Positions 8,115 through 29,785 of a DNA stretch of 64,000 nucleotides are shown here, piece after piece. How positions within the stretch are numbered: position 1 is the first letter of the stretch; each line of letters starts with the position of its first letter. The notes under the pieces were generated by a model. The model had not been told where the DNA came from. It saw only the letters and a list, made by a program, of their open reading frames with translations, and ran no database searches. The stretch spans positions 23,128 to 87,127 of the forward strand of contig JAUHXC010000044.1 in the NCBI GenBank assembly GCA_030427205.1. The letters run 5' to 3'. The DNA comes from a bacterium. Lineage in GTDB: Bacteria; Myxococcota_A; Bradymonadia; UBA7976; UBA1532. The position numbers were made by a program, and so were the translations under genes.

Positions 8115-11100
8115 TCAGTAGTCGGGCCCGCCGCTGTCGGCGCGCACCCCTTCGGCCTTGAGGTGCTCGTCGCTGACCTCCGGGCCACGCCGGGGGAACT
8201 CGGGCAGCCGGAACGCCGACTTGCCGCCGGGCAGCATCAGGCCGATGCGCACGTACACCCGGGTGTCGGTGACCAGCAGGCTGGCGTTGTCCAAGGCGGC
8301 GCTGGCCAGGCTGGTCTCGGTCTCGAAGCGCAGGGTATGCGGCCGCAGGAACGAGCGCCGCCCACGGTCGGCGGGCGACGAGGCGTTGGCCACCAGCATG
8401 CGGAACAGCGCGAACCGGCCGGCATAGGCGTAGCAGGCGGTCCGCCCGTTGATCCGGGCCGCCTCGTTGCGCTGGTTGACCGCCGGCAGGAACATCGCGT
8501 CCTTGGCCCAGCGGAAGCAGACTGAGATCGGGTCGTTGGTCCGCCACTGCGCCCCGCGCTTGTTGTCGCGGTGGCCGATGCGGGTATCGGCGACCTGGCC
8601 GTACCAGTCGATGATCTGGTTGCCGTTGACCTCGTTGTCCCGGTTGACCCGGAAGTCGAAGTCGATGTCCAGGATGAGGTCGGGGTTCTCGTCCTCGGCG
8701 GCGAGCAGCGGCGCGAACAGCGGCCGCATGCTCTCGACCTGCTGGATGAACCGCAGCACGTCGGTATTGGAGTTGCCGAAGATCGGGCCGCCGACGATGT
8801 TGGTCTTCGAGAAGACCTTGAAGGCCCCGGCGTACTTGTCGAACAGCTGGTAGAAGGCGACGATGTCGCCGGTCTCGACCTCGGCGATCACGTCGGGCCC
8901 CGCGAAGGGGAAGCGCCCGGCGAGCCGCTCGGTGAAGAGGGTGTAGACCTCGACGTAGCCCCGCAGCGTGAACTTGCGCAGGTCTTCCCGGCAGCGGCGG
9001 ATCATCGTGCTGCCGATCTGGTACTTGGCTTCCTTGAAGAAGTCGTCGCGCTCGTAGCGATTGACGTGGCGCTTGAGCTGGTCCTCGCAGGTCGCGAGCA
9101 GCACCCGGTTGAGCTCTTCTTCGACGAAGCGCTCGAGGTCCTCGAGCGAGTTGCCGGGCACCTTCTTCTCGTAGTCGGCGAGCACGCCGATGATCTTGGA
9201 CCACTTCTCGACGAGCACGTCGCTGGCGTAGGGCTCGCCGAGCTTGACCATGACGTCGACGAGCGGCCGGGCGTACTCGTAGGCGAGCTCCTGCGTCGTC
9301 TTGCGCTTGACCGCCAACCGGGCGATCAGGTCGTTGGGGTCGCGGGCGCCGAAGGCGACCACGCCGGCGGGCAGGCGGGCGTCGCTGAGGCTGAAGTTGT
9401 CGCGGATGGCGTAGGGCTTCTCTTCACGCAGGATGCCGTCGACCTTCTTGAGCAGGTCGATGATGTCTTCCCGCAGCACCGAGAACAGGTCGCTGTCGCC
9501 CGATTCACCGAGGCGGCGGGTGACGTCGTCGAGCGCCTTGACGATGGTGAGGATCGAGTCGAAGAGGCCGGCGACGTTGGTGATCCGCGCCTTGAGCTCT
9601 TGCCGTCGCTGAGCGGTCCAGCCGCCGGAGCTGCCCTCTTCGCTGACCTCGCTGAGGTTCTGCGGGCTGGCGTGCTTGAGCATCACCTTGCGCACATTGC
9701 TGCGGAACTCGGTGCGGGCGGCCATGTCGATGGCCTCGTTGAACGCCGCGCCGAGGCCGGTGCGCTCGGCGCCGACGTACGCCCGGTAGTTGCGCTCCCA
9801 CGAGAGCACCCGGTTGATGAGGTCGGAGTTCCACTGCTCGCGGCTGCCGGCGTCCCGGGAGAGGTCGAGATCGGACTGGGTCTCGTCCTCGATGACATAG
9901 GGCTGGTCGAAGTACGACTTGAGCGCGTCCTTGAGGGCCACGAGGCCGTCGCTGAGCACGACCTTGTCGTCTTCGCGCACGAGGAAGTTGAAGTCGCCGA
10001 GCTCGGTGCGCGCCGACTGGACCTTCTGGGTCAGCGAGCTGAAGAGCTCTTCGTTCTTCTTGCGGATGGCCTCGGCGAGCAGCGTGCCGTCCTCGGGCTG
10101 CGCGAAGGCGTAGCCCGAGAGCTTGTTGAGCACGTCGCCGTACTCTTCACCGGGGTTGAAGCTGTCGGCGAAGAGCCAGTCGGCCTTGCCCTCGCTGATG
10201 CTGTCTTCGATCTCGGTGATGCTCTTGCGGATCTTGCGCAGCTGCACGGTCGTGCCGCGGGCGTCGAGCGTATTGAGCTCGTCGAGGTCCTTCTGCAGGC
10301 TCTCGAGCTGACGCAGCAGCGGGTGGCCGCGCAGCACGTCGTTCTGCAGCCGCTCGACCATCTTCTGCAGCTTGCAGGTCGCCCGCCCGGCGTAGGGCGA
10401 CTCGTAGGCCAACGTGGGCCAGCGATCCTTCATGCGATCGAGCGCATCCCGGTACAGCCCGGCCTGACTGGCGAGCTTGTCGGTGATGTCGTTGCCGGTC
10501 AGGTAGAGGTAGACCCGGGCGATGTTGACCAGGTCGGCCTGGTTGAACTGGTCGAAGGCGAGCTGCAGCGCCGTGACCTCGTCGACGAAGGTCTTGACCT
10601 GATTGAAGTAGACCTGCGGCCGTGGGTTCTGCACCGCCAGGGTGCTGTCGTCTGCCCGGCACAGATCCTCGTCGAGGAAAGGCGGCAGCATGATGTCGGC
10701 CTTGGTCTCGAGCGTGGTCCGCAGCGGCTGGCCGACCGACGCCCCCACCTCGGCGATGGCCTTGTTGACCTTGCCGGTGAGCCCGGTGAACAGCGTCGTC
10801 GGCGCGATCCACGACTCGAGCTCGTCGAAGTCGAGCGAGGCCAGCGTCTCGAGGGCCTTGACCCCCCTCACCTTCACCTGGTCGGCCGAGGTGATCGATC
10901 CCTTGCCCTGGCTGGCGACGTGCTCCTTGATCACGTTGAGCATCGGGTCGAACTCTTCGAGTTCGCCGCCGGTGAACGTGCGCTGAAGCAAGATGAGCAC
11001 GCCGAAGAGCAGCAACGTCACGAACAGCCCGAGGCGGGCGTTGCGCACCTTGCGGTTGAGCTCTTTGTTGCGCTTCTCGTCGATCTTGGCCAGGCCGGGC

Positions 11101-12227
11101 TCGGAGAAGATCTTCTCCGAGAAGAGCTGCCGCACGAAGCGGGCCTTGCCCCGGGGGCCATCGTCGGCCTTGGCGCCGGACGCCGCAATGCCCGGCGGCA
11201 GCGGCGGCATGCCGGGCACCGCCGACGCCTTGGGCGCGGGCGGCTTGTCGCTGACCCGGGCGGTCATGTAGATGCCGCGCAGCGGCAGGCTGCGGCGGAA
11301 GCTCGTCGTCTTGAACAGCGGGTCGAGGTAGATCCGCAGCGGCTCGGCGAGCTGGCGGATCTCGCGGGGCAGCAGGTACAGCTCGTCGCGCTCGCGCTGG
11401 TTGCCGACCGAGTTGAGCAGCTCGAGCTGCGCCACGCAGGTCTGCTCGTGCAGCGAGGCGACGGCCTCTTCGATCCACTCCGACTCGTAGCTCGTATCGG
11501 GCTCGTAGGGCGCCGACCAGCCGAAGATCTGGTCCCTGATCTGCTCGGGCAGGGCCCGGGTGAAGGTGCCGAAGCCCTTGAGCTTCTCGCACCCGGTCAA
11601 GACCACGTGGATCGGGAAGTCGACGGCGAGCTGATACTGCGCCTCGTGGATGCGGGCGGCGACCGCCTCGGCCCGGCGGCTGATGCGCCCGGCGGCCTCG
11701 GGGGTCTTCATCATCAGCGAGCCGACGTCGATGGTCAGCACGAGCCCGTCGATGGGCCGCAGCCGCCGCGCGTCGCGCAGCCCGTCGAGCTGGCTGCGCC
11801 AGGCGCCGACCGACTTGCTGCCGCCCTTGCGCCGGAAGATCCGCGAGAAGAAGCCGCGCTTGGCCTCGGGCCCCTTCTTGCCGTTGCCGCCCTTCGGCTC
11901 GTCGGCGACGGCGAAGAGCTGCTCGTTGAAATCGATGACGACCGCTTCGTTGAAGAACCACCAGAAGTTGGCGATCTCCGGCTCGTCGAGCCCGAAGGTC
12001 TCCGGCGAGCCCGGTCGGGCCGCCAGGCCGCTCTCCCCGAGGATCGCGCTCTTCTCGGACCCGGGCTCGCCGACCATGGCGAACCAGGGCACGTTGTAGA
12101 TCGCCTCTGCGCTGCGCAGCTGCTTCTCGAGGCTCTTGGCCGCCTTCTGGAACGAGCGCTTCACCGCCTTGGGCGGTGCCGCCGGTCCCGACGCGGCCTC
12201 GTCGGCCCTTTTCTTGGCCTTCGCCAC
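8115..12227 (-). CDS. tssM: T6SS inner-membrane protein TssM (IcmF)
   Basis: TssM spans the envelope and links TssL to the lipoprotein TssJ. The 1,370-residue product has IcmF features: YNVPWFAMVGEPGSEKS near residues 44-60, LVLTIDVGSL as a Walker B-like strand, FPIHVVLTGCEKLKGF, and a long periplasmic part ending in a beta-rich C-terminal domain. I choose the GTG at 12227 (VAKAKKRADEA), with GGGAG upstream and only 2 bases after the tssL stop. Two things are unusual. Only one membrane segment is visible (LGLFVTLLLFGVLILL, about residues 394-410); the N-terminal hairpin common in this family is absent. The Walker A has Glu where Gly normally precedes Lys (GEPGSEKS). ATP binding is therefore doubtful. 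Confidence 0.94.
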   Translation of the reverse strand: MAKAKKRADEAASGPAAPPKAVKRSFQKAAKSLEKQLRSAEAIYNVPWFAMVGEPGSEKSAILGESGLAARPGSPETFGLDEPEIANFWWFFNEAVVIDFNEQLFAVADEPKGGNGKKGPEAKRGFFSRIFRRKGGSKSVGAWRSQLDGLRDARRLRPIDGLVLTIDVGSLMMKTPEAAGRISRRAEAVAARIHEAQYQLAVDFPIHVVLTGCEKLKGFGTFTRALPEQIRDQIFGWSAPYEPDTSYESEWIEEAVASLHEQTCVAQLELLNSVGNQRERDELYLLPREIRQLAEPLRIYLDPLFKTTSFRRSLPLRGIYMTARVSDKPPAPKASAVPGMPPLPPGIAASGAKADDGPRGKARFVRQLFSEKIFSEPGLAKIDEKRNKELNRKVRNARLGLFVTLLLFGVLILLQRTFTGGELEEFDPMLNVIKEHVASQGKGSITSADQVKVRGVKALETLASLDFDELESWIAPTTLFTGLTGKVNKAIAEVGASVGQPLRTTLETKADIMLPPFLDEDLCRADDSTLAVQNPRPQVYFNQVKTFVDEVTALQLAFDQFNQADLVNIARVYLYLTGNDITDKLASQAGLYRDALDRMKDRWPTLAYESPYAGRATCKLQKMVERLQNDVLRGHPLLRQLESLQKDLDELNTLDARGTTVQLRKIRKSITEIEDSISEGKADWLFADSFNPGEEYGDVLNKLSGYAFAQPEDGTLLAEAIRKKNEELFSSLTQKVQSARTELGDFNFLVREDDKVVLSDGLVALKDALKSYFDQPYVIEDETQSDLDLSRDAGSREQWNSDLINRVLSWERNYRAYVGAERTGLGAAFNEAIDMAARTEFRSNVRKVMLKHASPQNLSEVSEEGSSGGWTAQRRQELKARITNVAGLFDSILTIVKALDDVTRRLGESGDSDLFSVLREDIIDLLKKVDGILREEKPYAIRDNFSLSDARLPAGVVAFGARDPNDLIARLAVKRKTTQELAYEYARPLVDVMVKLGEPYASDVLVEKWSKIIGVLADYEKKVPGNSLEDLERFVEEELNRVLLATCEDQLKRHVNRYERDDFFKEAKYQIGSTMIRRCREDLRKFTLRGYVEVYTLFTERLAGRFPFAGPDVIAEVETGDIVAFYQLFDKYAGAFKVFSKTNIVGGPIFGNSNTDVLRFIQQVESMRPLFAPLLAAEDENPDLILDIDFDFRVNRDNEVNGNQIIDWYGQVADTRIGHRDNKRGAQWRTNDPISVCFRWAKDAMFLPAVNQRNEAARINGRTACYAYAGRFALFRMLVANASSPADRGRRSFLRPHTLRFETETSLASAALDNASLLVTDTRVYVRIGLMLPGGKSAFRLPEFPRRGPEVSDEHLKAEGVRADSGGPDY

Positions 12228-12229
12228 CC

Positions 12230-12988
12230 CTATCGCTCCCCGGCGGCGGCGGGCGCCTTCTTGGCGGGCGCCGAGGGGGTCACCTTCTCGATGACCTGCC
12301 GCACGTCGTTGGTCTGCTCGAACCACGACCAGTGAGAGATGCCGAAGTAGGCGACGACCGCCAGCAAGGTCAGCCGGACGTAGATCCGGTGATCGGGCAT
12401 CTTCTGATCGGGCTCGTTGGTGATGGTGTGGGCGTACGCGTCGGGGAAGAGCGGCTTGCTCGGATCGACCGTGCCGCTCTTGCCGACGCCCACGAAGTAC
12501 TGCAGCCGCTCCTTGTAGCCGGTGATCTCCTGCTCTTCATCACCCCGGAAGCGGCCCTTGAACCCGAGCAGCAGCGCGATGAGGAACGCCGTGGCGACCT
12601 CTTCTTTCGTCTTGTCGCGGCTGGCGAGCAGCTCGTCGATGCGATCGAAGAAGGTCGCGCCCGCCCGCTGGGTGCCGAAGTACTGCTTCTCGAGCAGGTT
12701 CGTCAGCCAGCGCGCCCGGCCGGGCCACTCGGTCTTCATGTGCAGGAACTGGTCGTCGGCGAGGGCGACCATGATGTAGCGCATCGAGTCGTAGAGGTGA
12801 TAACCGCTCTCGTCCTCGCCCTGCGCCCGCAATTCGTTGTCGATATAGGCCCGCAGCTCGCCCTGCACGCGCTCGACAGAGACGTCGGCCCCCTTCTCCT
12901 CGATCTCGCTCTTGAGCCGCGAGACGAGGGCGTAGAAGCCCCGCAACTTGGTGAGCAGGGCCGAGCGACTGAGCTGGACTGCGTTCAA
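12230..12988 (-). CDS. tssL: T6SS inner-membrane protein TssL (DotU)
   Basis: TssL anchors the baseplate to the membrane complex through its cytoplasmic domain. The 252-residue product shows DotU family features: an N-terminal helical domain with YHLYDSMRYIMVALADDQFLHM, WLTNLLEKQYFGTQRAGATFFDRIDELL, and FLIALLLGFKGRFRGD. One membrane segment lies near the C-terminus (VRLTLLAVVAYFGISHW). There is no peptidoglycan-binding extension, so anchoring to the wall must come from another protein. The start is a TTG at 12988 with AGGA about 8 bases upstream. The stop lies 2 bases before the tssM GTG, implying translational coupling. Confidence 0.95.
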   Translation of the reverse strand: MNAVQLSRSALLTKLRGFYALVSRLKSEIEEKGADVSVERVQGELRAYIDNELRAQGEDESGYHLYDSMRYIMVALADDQFLHMKTEWPGRARWLTNLLEKQYFGTQRAGATFFDRIDELLASRDKTKEEVATAFLIALLLGFKGRFRGDEEQEITGYKERLQYFVGVGKSGTVDPSKPLFPDAYAHTITNEPDQKMPDHRIYVRLTLLAVVAYFGISHWSWFEQTNDVRQVIEKVTPSAPAKKAPAAAGER

Positions 12989-13042
12989 CGGGTGTTCCTG
13001 TGCGTCCTCTGCGGGCGTTCGACGCCCGGGTTCTGAAACACC

Positions 13043-14359
13043 TTACTCGTCATGCTTCACATACAGAAAAATTCGCGAGGGTGAAGCGTCATTCGGCCCG
13101 ATCACCGGGTTGTAGACGTGCATCGTCTCGCTGGGCTGAATGCGCCGCAGATCCTCACCGAGCGTGTACAGGATCGTGCCCGGCCGCCGCCGCAGCCCCT
13201 CGTGCTGATCGTCCCGCACCCGCTTGGCACCGATGTCGCGGTTCTTGCTCATCGACTCGATGTGGCTGTCGGTGCCGATGTAGCAGTTCTCGGCCCAGGC
13301 GATGATCTCGGGGGTCGGCTGACCCATGAAGCCGAGCACCACCTTCCGCCCGATCCACTCGTCGCGGAAGTTGATGGTGAAGCTCTGACCCTCGCCGTCG
13401 AGCCGGAACTCGGTGAAGCTCTCCTGGACGCCGAGCTCGAGCGTATCGAACAGCGTCTCGCCCACCGAGTTGAACAGCTCGAGCGCGTTGTTGTGATCGT
13501 ACCGCGGGAAGCGCGGGATCTCGTCGATCGTGCCGACCGAGGCCACGTGGGCCCCGAGGGTGCACAGCGCGGTATAGAGCGTATAGGGGTGCACCTGCTC
13601 GGAGGTCAGCAGGATCTCGAAGGCCGGCAGCCCCGACATCAGCGCGTTGAGCTGACGCTCGAAGCGCGGCCGGTTGGCGCTGCCCACCGGCGAGCGGATC
13701 ATCTCGAGCAGATAGTTGGCCTTGTCGCGCACCTTGCGGGCGACGAGCTGGCAGCCCTTGTGCAGCGGCGCGCACCAGGGGGTGTCGCCGACCTTGAAGT
13801 GCGGCGGCACGTAGTCGGTCATGCGGAAGGCGCCGTCGACGTACTCCACCTCGGCCACCGGCATGGCGATCATGCCCGCCGGCACGTCGGTGCCCGCCAG
13901 CCGCACATTGGGCAGCAACCGGGGCACCGCCACCGCCTGCTGGCCCTCGTCGGCCTCGGGATCGGCGTCGGCGACGGCCGGCCCGCCCTTGGCCGTATAG
14001 CGCGCCATCACCCCCTGCCGATCGGCGACCGCCGCGTCGGGCAGGCACAGGTTGATGCGCATCGGCCCGCGCTCGGCGTCGGCCTTGTAGGCCGAGAGGT
14101 CGAAGGTATCGGGCGCGTGCTGCACGTACATGCCGTCGGGCAGCACGCAGGTCAGGCTCTGGATGCGAAACGCCTTGTGGTCGAGCAGCGCTTCGTCGAT
14201 GACCATCTCGATCACGCCGTAGAAATACGGCACGGCATGGTGCGCATAGAGGTGGATCAGCCCCTCACTGCGCAGGGCGAGCTGCTGGAAGTGCTGCGGG
14301 GCGAGCAGCATGCCCTCGTGCCAGCGCAGGGCCTCGGGGATCGGCGTCCGGTTGCTCAA
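13043..14359 (-). CDS. tssK: T6SS baseplate-membrane connector TssK
   Basis: TssK trimers join the baseplate to TssL/TssM. The 438-residue product opens with the family signature PIPEALRWHEGMLLAPQHFQQ, continues through ELLDH-like and PHFKVGDTPWCAPLHKGCQLVARKVRDKANYLLEM, and ends LHVYNPVIGP-like followed by FLYVKHDE, where the C-terminal domain binds TssL/M. Length is normal. The start is a TTG at 14359 with GGAG upstream; it is the only start compatible with the conserved N-terminus. It lies 64 bases after tssJ and 54 bases before tssL. Confidence 0.95.
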   Translation of the reverse strand: MSNRTPIPEALRWHEGMLLAPQHFQQLALRSEGLIHLYAHHAVPYFYGVIEMVIDEALLDHKAFRIQSLTCVLPDGMYVQHAPDTFDLSAYKADAERGPMRINLCLPDAAVADRQGVMARYTAKGGPAVADADPEADEGQQAVAVPRLLPNVRLAGTDVPAGMIAMPVAEVEYVDGAFRMTDYVPPHFKVGDTPWCAPLHKGCQLVARKVRDKANYLLEMIRSPVGSANRPRFERQLNALMSGLPAFEILLTSEQVHPYTLYTALCTLGAHVASVGTIDEIPRFPRYDHNNALELFNSVGETLFDTLELGVQESFTEFRLDGEGQSFTINFRDEWIGRKVVLGFMGQPTPEIIAWAENCYIGTDSHIESMSKNRDIGAKRVRDDQHEGLRRRPGTILYTLGEDLRRIQPSETMHVYNPVIGPNDASPSRIFLYVKHDE

Positions 14360-14423
14360 AGGTCGATCCGCTCCGTGCGCCCGATGGCGCGTTGACGTTG
14401 ATGACGGGTCGTCGGCCGGGACA

Positions 14424-14888
14424 TCAGTCGTCCCGCCGGTCGACGACGTCGAAGTCGTTGGTGCCGAGCACGATGACGATCCGCTTCATGGGATTGAAGC
14501 GGATCCGGTGATCGCCCTCGGCGTAGTAGTCGGCGAAGACCAGCCCTTCGGCGGGTCGACCCTGCAGCTCCTGCACGACCTCGGGCATGACCTGGCTGGG
14601 CATGACCTCCCACTGCACCAGGTCGAAGTCCTGCATGTCCGGGTTGTCGCGCAACCGCTGTTCGGACTGCTCGAACCATTCCGAAGCGGAGAGGCGCATC
14701 AGCTCGCGGAACACAGCGTCTTCATAGATGACGAGCACCGCCACAGCGATGGGCGCGTCCTGGTTGGCCCCAGGCTCGGCCTCGACGGCGACCTGGAGCT
14801 TCTCGGGCACCGACGGACCGCAGGCCGCCAACAGACACACCGAGATACAGGCCCACAGACTACGGATGGTCGTGTGGTGCAACGTCAT
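14424..14888 (-). CDS. tssJ: TssJ-like outer-membrane lipoprotein of the T6SS
   Basis: TssJ is the outer-membrane lipoprotein that holds the periplasmic tip of TssM. This 154-residue protein has a short signal peptide with lipobox LAAC, Cys 23, and Gly at +2 (compatible with the outer membrane). The mature part is a compact beta-rich domain with VAVLVIYEDAVFRELMRLSASEWFEQSEQRLRDNP and a C-terminal IVIVLGTNDFDVV strand, as in TssJ proteins. It sits first in the tssJKLMA operon, behind a near-consensus promoter. A second protein with the same core lies divergently at 15161. The assignment rests on fold-like features and position, since TssJ sequences are weakly conserved. Confidence 0.8.
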   Translation of the reverse strand: MTLHHTTIRSLWACISVCLLAACGPSVPEKLQVAVEAEPGANQDAPIAVAVLVIYEDAVFRELMRLSASEWFEQSEQRLRDNPDMQDFDLVQWEVMPSQVMPEVVQELQGRPAEGLVFADYYAEGDHRIRFNPMKRIVIVLGTNDFDVVDRRDD

Positions 14889-14954
14889 CCTTCAGTGACA
14901 GCGTCCCCCCCCGAAGCGGGACGTTTTCGCCGTTTACGTGCGAATACAGCAGCC

Positions 14955-14983
14955 ATTAAAAGGGCGGTTTTCCCGGCTGTCAA
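14955..14983 (-). promoter_or_regulatory. Strong sigma70-type promoter of tssJKLMA
   Basis: On the minus strand a perfect TTGACA (14983-14978) is followed after exactly 17 bases by TTTAAT (14960-14955), 5/6 to consensus, in an otherwise GC-rich region. The start point would be near 14948, giving a leader of about 60 bases to the tssJ ATG. No other site in the window matches this well. Confidence 0.75.
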
Positions 14984-15160
14984 AGAGTATCGCCCCTTGC
15001 CCGAATACGGCACACTTATCCGGTGAGCTCGTCGGATCGGGCACGCGTCAAGTTGATCTCACCCGATGGTCTGCCCAAGATGGGGAGAGTTTTGGGGGGT
15101 GCTTCTTCTGCTGAAGCGATCCGTCCACATGACATACATCATCCTACACTGTGAGAGGAT

Positions 15161-15955
15161 GTGTTGAAGACACCGTATCGGATCCTGCGGGCTTTGCCGG
15201 CCCTGCTGTGTGCGCTCGCGATCGGCTGCGGCCCGAGCGGGCCCACCCGGCTGGTCATGAAGTTCGACGTGTCCCGCAAGGCCAATGACGACCACCCGCT
15301 TCAAGTGGAGGTCGTGGTCGCCTATGACGCCGAGCTCGTCGACGAGCTCGATCGGCTGACCGCCAACGAGTGGTTCGAACAACGGGAGCAGCGGATCCGC
15401 TCCAACCCGGACGGTGCAGCGTTCACGTACAAGCGCTACGAGCTGACCCCCGGTCTCGAGGTCGACGACGTCGAGCTGCCCCTGCGCGGGGTGCCAGCGC
15501 AGGGCATCCTCTATGCGGGCTACTACTCGCGCGGCAAGCACTCCGCCCGGTTCGATCCGGCGCGGGCGCAGTCGGTGCAGTTCCGCCAGGACGCCTTCCG
15601 GGTCATCGCCGGGCGCATCACCGACCCCGAGGGCGTCAGCGCCCAGTCGGTGATCGGCTGGACCGCGATCGGCCTCGGCGCCGTCGGCGTCGGCCTCGGC
15701 ACCTACTTCGCGATCTCGTCGTCGGACAAGGCGACGGAGGCCAGCGGCCTGCAGCAGCGCAATCGCGAGCGCTACAACGAGCTCGTCGCGGAGGTCGAGG
15801 ACGACCGCCTCGGCATGTACATCAGCTACGGGGCCGGTGCCGTCTTCCTGCTGACGGGCATGGTCGTGCTCTTGTGGCCCGAATCCGACGAGTCGCCCTT
15901 CCGCGAGATCGTCGACGATGAAGCGGATGGTGGGGGGTTGGTGTTCCGATGGTAG
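15161..15955 (+). CDS. TssJ-paralogous lipoprotein with two membrane segments
   Basis: A 264-residue lipoprotein (lipobox ALAIGC, Cys 23) divergent from tssJ. Residues about 30-140 align with the TssJ-like protein at 14424: VVVAYDAELVDELDRLTANEWFEQREQRIRSNP, ...GVPAQGILYAGYYSRGKHSARFDP. The remainder is new: SVIGWTAIGLGAVGVGLGTYFAI and YISYGAGAVFLLTGMVVLLW form two hydrophobic segments separated by a charged loop, then an acidic tail. Start is a GTG at 15161 with GAGAGG just upstream. It probably belongs to the T6SS envelope complex, but a lipid anchor plus two transmembrane helices in one small protein is odd. I do not know a named family for the full architecture. Confidence 0.75.
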   Translation: MLKTPYRILRALPALLCALAIGCGPSGPTRLVMKFDVSRKANDDHPLQVEVVVAYDAELVDELDRLTANEWFEQREQRIRSNPDGAAFTYKRYELTPGLEVDDVELPLRGVPAQGILYAGYYSRGKHSARFDPARAQSVQFRQDAFRVIAGRITDPEGVSAQSVIGWTAIGLGAVGVGLGTYFAISSSDKATEASGLQQRNRERYNELVAEVEDDRLGMYISYGAGAVFLLTGMVVLLWPESDESPFREIVDDEADGGGLVFRW

Positions 15956-16106
15956 ACGCTCGCGCGCTCCGGCGCGCTCGTCCCTCCACAGACCCCATCC
16001 CCCATCGCCGGCCCACCACGGGCCTGCTCACCGCCTGCGCGTCCGCACCCTCTTTCGCGCGTTACCTTCCGATTGCTTCGACCTGCACCGCCGGAGAACC
16101 CAACCG

Positions 16107-28805
<12,699 letters not shown>

Positions 28806-28809
28806 AGCC

Positions 28810-28827
28810 GGCGGCCCGCCGGCCGCC
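28810..28827. terminator. Possible bidirectional terminator hairpin
   Basis: GGCGGCC-CGCC-GGCCGCC is a 7-base perfect stem with a 4-base loop, sitting between the convergent ends of the giant gene (28805) and the HD gene (28873). There is no T-run, so it would be an atypical terminator in this GC-rich genome. Confidence 0.3.
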
Positions 28828-28872
28828 CCGGCAGTCCCCTGCCCTCGCCCGTCGGCGAGCCCTGCTCGGGGT

Positions 28873-29757
28873 TCAGTCCGGCGGCAGCAGCGACTGCGGC
28901 GCCACCGACATCACGGTGCCGCCGTGGTCGACCACGTCGTGCTCGACCATGAAGACGTTGGCGTAGAGGTTGGCGATCCACTGCCGCCCGCGCTGCGTCG
29001 CCCGCAGATAGCGCAAGCCATCCGTGATGTACGGGCTGACCACTTGCCAGAAGAACCGGGGATAACCCCGCGCCAGATCGTCGGGGCAGGCGTAGCCCAG
29101 CATCGCGTTCTGCCCCAGCTCTTCGAACTCGTAATACAGCGCCGGCAGCTTGTTGATATAGCGCGGATCGGCCAGCTGACCGATGAGATCGGCCGCGCGC
29201 ACCAGCCCCGGCGGATCGTCGGTGGCCTTGTGATCGCTGTCGTGGGGCACCGGGAAGCGGGTGCGCTCGATGTTGTAGCAGATCGTCAGCTCGTCGAGCA
29301 CCGGCGTGCCGCTGAAGCGCTGCTTGACGAAGAGCTTGCCCCGGTCGATGTGATACGGCGCCATCGACGCGTCGGTGACCCCGATGCCGAGAGCGATGGT
29401 CTCATCACCTTTGCCCGTCGCGTAGCGCCCGTCCTGGTCACCGGCGCACAGCCCGCGCACGTAGCCGATGTCATGGCACAAGAGCGACACCACGAAGTCG
29501 AGCCAGTTGCGGGGCGTCACCCCGCCCGAGCGCAGGTGCTTGCCGCGGATGATGTCGAGCCCCACCAGCGTGACCATCACCGTGTGCTCGACGGTGTGAT
29601 ACAGCGCGTCGCCGTTGCCGATGATCTCCAGCGCCATGCCCGCCGCCCAGGCGGCGATGCTCGGGTAGTCGGCGTGCAGATCGCCGTACGTGCGGTGGTA
29701 GTTGTCCTTGATCTCGGCGATCAAGGCGTCGGTCTGCAGCTTCACCGGATCGATCAT
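28873..29757 (-). CDS. HD-domain metal-dependent phosphohydrolase
   Basis: A 294-residue soluble protein with the HD superfamily pattern: NGDALYHTVEHTVMVTLVGLDI supplies the first histidine(s), and VSLLCHDIGYVRGLC the HD pair. A downstream acidic position lies in the RAADLIGQLADP segment. HD enzymes hydrolyse phosphoesters, often nucleotides, using bound metal. No GGDEF, GYP or (p)ppGpp-synthetase motif is present, so the substrate is unknown. ATG 29757 has GAGGAGC upstream. It is the last gene of a minus-strand group, 28 bases after two cyclic-nucleotide-binding-fold proteins, which suggests a nucleotide signalling role (inference). Confidence 0.85.
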   Translation of the reverse strand: MIDPVKLQTDALIAEIKDNYHRTYGDLHADYPSIAAWAAGMALEIIGNGDALYHTVEHTVMVTLVGLDIIRGKHLRSGGVTPRNWLDFVVSLLCHDIGYVRGLCAGDQDGRYATGKGDETIALGIGVTDASMAPYHIDRGKLFVKQRFSGTPVLDELTICYNIERTRFPVPHDSDHKATDDPPGLVRAADLIGQLADPRYINKLPALYYEFEELGQNAMLGYACPDDLARGYPRFFWQVVSPYITDGLRYLRATQRGRQWIANLYANVFMVEHDVVDHGGTVMSVAPQSLLPPD

Positions 29758-29785
29758 CGCCCGCTCCTCACCGCGTACATGTCGC

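Noticed and set aside
8571..12335. 1,254-codon plus-strand frame
   Set aside because: Antisense shadow of tssM caused by GC bias; no recognisable motif and no start site.
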